Positions 60,091-64,000 of a stretch of 64,000 bases of DNA are shown piece after piece; the first letter of the stretch is position 1; each line of letters starts with the position of its first letter. The notes beneath the pieces were generated by a model. That model made no database searches and was not told the origin of the DNA. It was given only the letters and a program-made list of their open reading frames with translations. This DNA is from Bryoerythrophyllum caledonicum (lineage: Eukaryota; Streptophyta; Bryopsida; Pottiales; Pottiaceae), in contig OZ020519.1 of the NCBI GenBank assembly GCA_963971425.1, positions 21,287,397-21,351,396 on the forward strand, given 5' to 3'. A program made the position numbers and the translations under genes.

Positions 60091-60734
60091 CCATTCTATT
60101 ACATTATTCAAATTAATGCATAGGTTTCAAAGATATATTCATATTTTATGTAGATTGTTGTTACCTTTTTTCTTAAATACTTTGTGATATAAAAAATACA
60201 TGAAAATGGTTGATTTAATGTGTTGCAAACCAAGAGCCAACTCCTAGTCATACTACTAAAATCATAATTTGCGCAGTAAACCACGGAGTGAACTATCACA
60301 TAGTCAACCATGCAGTGAACTACAAAAACGCTACAATCAAGTGCGTTGTCAACAATATAGTGAACCATTCCACCTTTTACTTTTTAATACTTTTTAATAT
60401 TATAAATACATAAAAATGGTTGTGCTAATGCATTGCAAAGCAAGCGCCAACAGCTAGTCTACTCTAAAATTAAATCCATTACCCTCCTTCTCTTCTTTAT
60501 TCTCTCTCTAACTAAATTATAATGTATCAAAATAAATAGTTATTGTTCAATTCTCGCTAAATTTCCTTATACTCTATAGTATCCAGGTTTTTTTTAAAAG
60601 TTATGGTTATGGATAAACTTAAGGTTATAGGTCATAGTTATAAAATATTTTCAATTTATACATTTATAGGTGATATAAGCCCTCAACCTTCATGAACTCA
60701 GACCCCTCCACGGTGAACCGTGAGCCCTGAATCC

Positions 60735-60879
60735 TTAACCCTAAACCCTAAAACCGTGAACTAGAAACCGTGAACCCTAAACCCTACACCGTGAAAACCA
60801 TGAACCCTAAAACCTAAAACCTAAACCCTAAACCCTAAACCCTAAACCGGACACATTAAACCCTAAACCCTAAAACCCT
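60735..60879. repeat. Interstitial telomere-like repeats (CCCTAAA)n, copy B
   Basis: CCCTAAA units mixed with 'accgtgaa' spacers. Counterpart of 5488-5605, with different unit numbers. Confidence 0.93.
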
Positions 60880-62248
60880 GATGCACAATCCAGCCTGAAC
60901 ACGGAAGCTGTACCCGAATTCATAGGACCGGGTTGCTGTACTTCTAAAAGCATCTGCTCAGTTATTTGTGCACGTTTCTTCTCAAGCATCCATATAACTT
61001 CTGTCGAACTAGGCAATATTGGAGATTATTCTAATTGGTAACGAACGCCGATGTTCTACTTGAGTCTTGTATTGCCTGATGAACAATACTAGTAGGCAGC
61101 AGAGGGCCGTCTCCTTTCCTTGGGTAGGGTATAATTTAATTAACAAAGGTGAGTACGAGAAGTCCTATACGATTACATTTTACTGTGATTTAGTCTAAGA
61201 CGTGCTACGGCCCTAGTATATTCAAAGATACATCATGGGGCATACTTCATCATCCGTTTTCAAATTTGCAGCACTCTGGGAACTAGATGGTATCCTTACA
61301 ATACGGTTATCCCAAGAGTACGAGCCTTTCATTATCATGAGTGGAATGTGGCCTCGGTCGTGGGCACGTCGAAGAATGCGCACAATCATGATGGTGTACA
61401 GCAGTTAGTTTGAAGGAGCATGCATGCCCAAGATTCGTTTCAAATTTGAGCGCCTGAATTTTCCCTCCATGAGGTGATGGAAAGGTGGATAAGAGTATCC
61501 TTCAACTCAGCTCTCATCTTTTTTTGCTCTGGAGGTTTGAGATACTGTGGGAGCTGAGCGAGTCAGTGACAGTGTTCGCTTCCACGACATCGTGCTAGAT
61601 AACTGTAGGGAAACGAATCGACATTATTCCAGGAATGTTTAGTATGTTCCCTCGTATAATTCCGTATTTGCTGTCTGTCTGTGAGGATTGGTGAAGATTG
61701 TGTTGCATTCTGTCTTCTGAGTCGATCGGGAGCTCTCAAGTAGAGATTTTTAAACTAATTCGTCTCCGAAGATACAGTCATAGCCCTGAAGCAGTAAATA
61801 TATTCGACTCGAGTATATAGATGACGTAAATGCTTGGCGTGTGAATCCGAACTGTTAACCGGGTTTTGCAACTGTATCACACCGCCATACCCGCGAATAT
61901 TCCGTACGGCTGTTGATTCCATCAAGGCCAAAAAACTCAACCGGAGATCTCCGGCTGTTCATGCCGTGCTATTCTGGATTCTGTCAATCTCGCCCGGTAA
62001 CCACGGTTTCACCCCTTGATTCCAGTGGCTGTCAGAATCATCGAAAGCAGGATTCCCGGAGATCTCCGGCTACGTTTGTTTTGTTCTTTCTCTAAATCAA
62101 ACAAGAAGTCCTCGTTGTTGATCATTCTCCACTCTGCCGGAGATCTCCGGCTATCCCTGACGAGGATATTGAGGTTGGTCATCCAAATCGACTCTACATA
62201 CACACAATTTCTCATTCAGGACATTAGCCACCAACCAAGATTCCACCG
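60880..62248. other. 5' flank of the copy B transposase-like gene
   Basis: Intact version of the region disrupted in A by X1; it keeps about 105 bp (60,968-61,072) absent from A. No conserved ORF is present. Together with the CT-rich and telomere-like arrays it forms the 4.1-kb spacer between two divergently oriented genes. Confidence 0.55.
61941..62150. repeat. Three exact palindromes upstream of the transposase-like gene
   Basis: 61,941-61,954, 62,056-62,069 and 62,137-62,150, at 115- and 81-bp intervals, the last 99 bp before the ATG. They may lie in the promoter or in a 5' leader intron. Confidence 0.97.
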
Positions 62249-62663
62249 ATGCAGCACGGGACTATGTCTGACTCAGATTGGTGGGAGAGTGACTCGGAAG
62301 ACCTTGCCATGGTCGCAGCTCAGTGCTCCGATTCTGGACATGTGAATTTCACGGAAGAAGATGATCCATCCCAGGAGTCTACAGCAAGATCGGAGGTCCT
62401 GTGGTCAGGAATGTCCGTGAACCTTATGAGGCCAGGTTCAGGCGAAATTGGAGAAGCGTCCATTGTTGAGGTTCACCCCATGGGTCAATGGCTTGGAGTT
62501 GACATACAAGTCGGATCTAGTGAGTTCGTATTACTTAGACCAACGGCCATATGCCCCGCGGCGGAAGAATTACCACTTATTCCTTTGCAACGCGGATACG
62601 ATTCACTTATTCACACACTCCGGCGGACCGTTTTATGGAGAAGGGCGGATGTCATGATTCCAA

Positions 62664-62677
62664 CCGGAGATCTCCGG
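62664..62677. repeat. Exact palindrome inside coding exon (copy B)
   Basis: Same place as 14,305-14,318 of copy A and equally intact; it encodes part of T-G-D-L-R-S. Confidence 0.96.
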
Positions 62678-63652
62678 TCCGACGAGTCCCCATTCGTACC
62701 ACGAGAGCGATGGATTGGACTTGAAGTGCAGCGGTTGGACGGAGATGGGTTGGTGCTCTGCCCTGGGAGAATCATGGCCGCTTTCCCAGCAGATCATTTC
62801 CGAAGTGGATGTTTGGGAGAAGATAATATTGGTGTAACTGTCCTTGATGTTTTTGTGGGAGACACGGAGAGAATTATGAGTCATGAGTCGTGGCCCATTC
62901 TTGATGTTGTTTTCCTTCCGGTCGTTCTTTGAAATGCACAATTGATCATTTCGCATCCCTGCTCTTACTACCAGATTCTGGCGCTCATTTGGGGGGTCGT
63001 GCGAAGGAGCCATACCGCTTCATTTCCCGACAGCAAGACCTTAACAAGAAGGAATCCTTGTACACCAAGAGGACTACCGACAACGAAATTCGCAAAGTCA
63101 GCTCGGAAAGGTGCTGTCCCAAACGATGCTGCCAGTATTTTCAACAATCCCAGACTCTTTCTATTAGACAGAAATTCTATGACAAATCCTTTGAAGATAG
63201 AAAGGAGTATGCGATCTCGGTAGGTGGGCAGTTCCACTCCATTGATGGGGACCGGAAGAGAAAGTACGTCACGCTCTTGGGAACGGAGGTTTGCTCCGTT
63301 GCATGGTACACGATCCATGGAATTCGGAAGTCCACGTTTCACACGTACATAGCACATTTCAGTAGAGGAATCATTAATGCAACTCACGGTAACAAGGGCA
63401 TCAAGCGCCCACGGCTTGCCACTATACAGGCGATGGGCTCAATGACGTCGATTATTAATGACAACGCGGATCAAATGCCTCACCAAATGCGGAGTGTCGG
63501 GAATGGTCGGATTGACACTCTCAAGTATCTTCCTACGGGAAACAACTGGAAGCAAATTCGAGCCAGCGTCAATGATGTACGTTATCAGTCCCCGCATATT
63601 GCAATGGATTTGTACTCTCCTTGCTCCGTCGACCGATGTCCAAGTATCTTAA

Positions 63653-63666
63653 CCGGAGATCTCCGG
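63653..63666. repeat. Exact palindrome in the intron of the copy B transposase-like gene
   Basis: Lies near the 5' end of the intron whose 3' splice site is at about 63,782. The A counterpart (15,295) has one mismatch. Confidence 0.96.
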
Positions 63667-64000
63667 CTGGGTCATCGTTGTTCTGCATTGACCTTCAATT
63701 GATTAACTCTGTACTTCGCACCGTCTGTTGGATTGTACTTCTAAATTTTTCCTCTCACTAGGTTAATTTTTCATTTTGCAGACAAACGACTCCTACGGTC
63801 TCTCTCCTGTAAGTCAGTCCACAGTTAGTAGGGTAAGGAAGGAATTCTTCGGGAATGTTGCTATTAAGCCGTCTGGAAGCACCTTCGCAAAATGCAGTAC
63901 TTGCGATGAGTTCAATCAGTTCTTACTGACAACTCCTAAAGGTACGCCCGCATACGAGCTCTTCTACAGCAACAGGCAAGCTCACTTGAATCACCAACAA

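Larger units (their letters stand above)
62249..64000 (+). pseudogene. Copy B of the DDE-transposase-like (DUF7869-like) gene, partial
   Basis: ATG 62,249 (MQHGTMSDSDWW). Exon 1 is nearly identical to copy A. The frame breaks near 62,904, where B has 'cttgatg' and A 'cttgaatg'; one base appears lost in B, and the second frame then runs on to the intron (acceptor CAG just before 63,783). Exon 2 is open to the window end and has CAG at 63,917, where A has TAG. The CxxC pair KCSTC is present near 63,892; the catalytic-like D, D and E/D blocks lie beyond the window. Apart from the single shift I see no damage, so this copy decayed later than A or the base is a sequencing error. Confidence 0.72.

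Overview
The window is AT-rich nuclear DNA of a plant-lineage eukaryote (Streptophyta). This rests on (TTTAGGG)n-type interstitial telomeric repeats, Ty3/gypsy elements without a visible chromodomain, GT-AG introns and a captured fragment of a plant-type eIF4A gene. The transposase-like and ParB-like genes make me think of an early-diverging lineage (bryophyte, lycophyte or charophyte), but I cannot fix the species. No tRNA, rRNA or ordinary housekeeping gene was recognised.

Layout. (1) 1-554: 3' part of an LTR, related to the LTRs of the element at 37.7-48.6 kb, sitting in the third exon of copy A of a large unit. (2) 555-19.2 kb: copy A. On the minus strand it carries a decayed multi-exon gene with a ParB/sulfiredoxin-like domain. 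A CT-rich and telomere-like spacer follows. On the plus strand lies a decayed gene for a DDE-transposase-like protein (DUF7869-like). A truncated LTR element, X1 (5.69-12.62 kb), is inserted in the spacer. (3) about 19.3-26.3 kb: a degenerate gypsy element (Gypsy-1). (4) about 28.1-50.05 kb: a second element of the X type (X2). Its gene is split by two solo LTRs, each with a perfect 5-bp target duplication. It carries a captured eIF4A fragment, and its 3' LTR is split by a very young 10.8-kb gypsy insertion (Gypsy-2) with almost identical 2.8-kb LTRs. Gypsy-2 has an intact 1197-codon ORF that lacks reverse transcriptase, RNase H and most of integrase. (5) about 50.9-64.0 kb: copy B of the large unit, better preserved, with two FCP1/HAD-like genes, the six-exon ParB-like gene (all on the minus strand) and the start of the transposase-like gene on the plus strand. 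Copy B runs off the window.

The standout signal is a 14-bp perfect palindrome, CCGGAGATCTCCGG. It occurs 19 times exactly, plus about 16 near-copies, and only inside copies A and B. Within the ParB-like gene all seven exact copies of B fall in introns, as deduced from frame-consistent splice sites. A ParB-like protein, a DDE-like protein, HAD-like proteins and a dispersed palindrome in one repeated unit of more than 13 kb suggest either an undescribed giant cargo-carrying mobile element or a segmentally duplicated cluster with its own palindromic micro-repeat. The element ends are not visible, so this remains a hypothesis.
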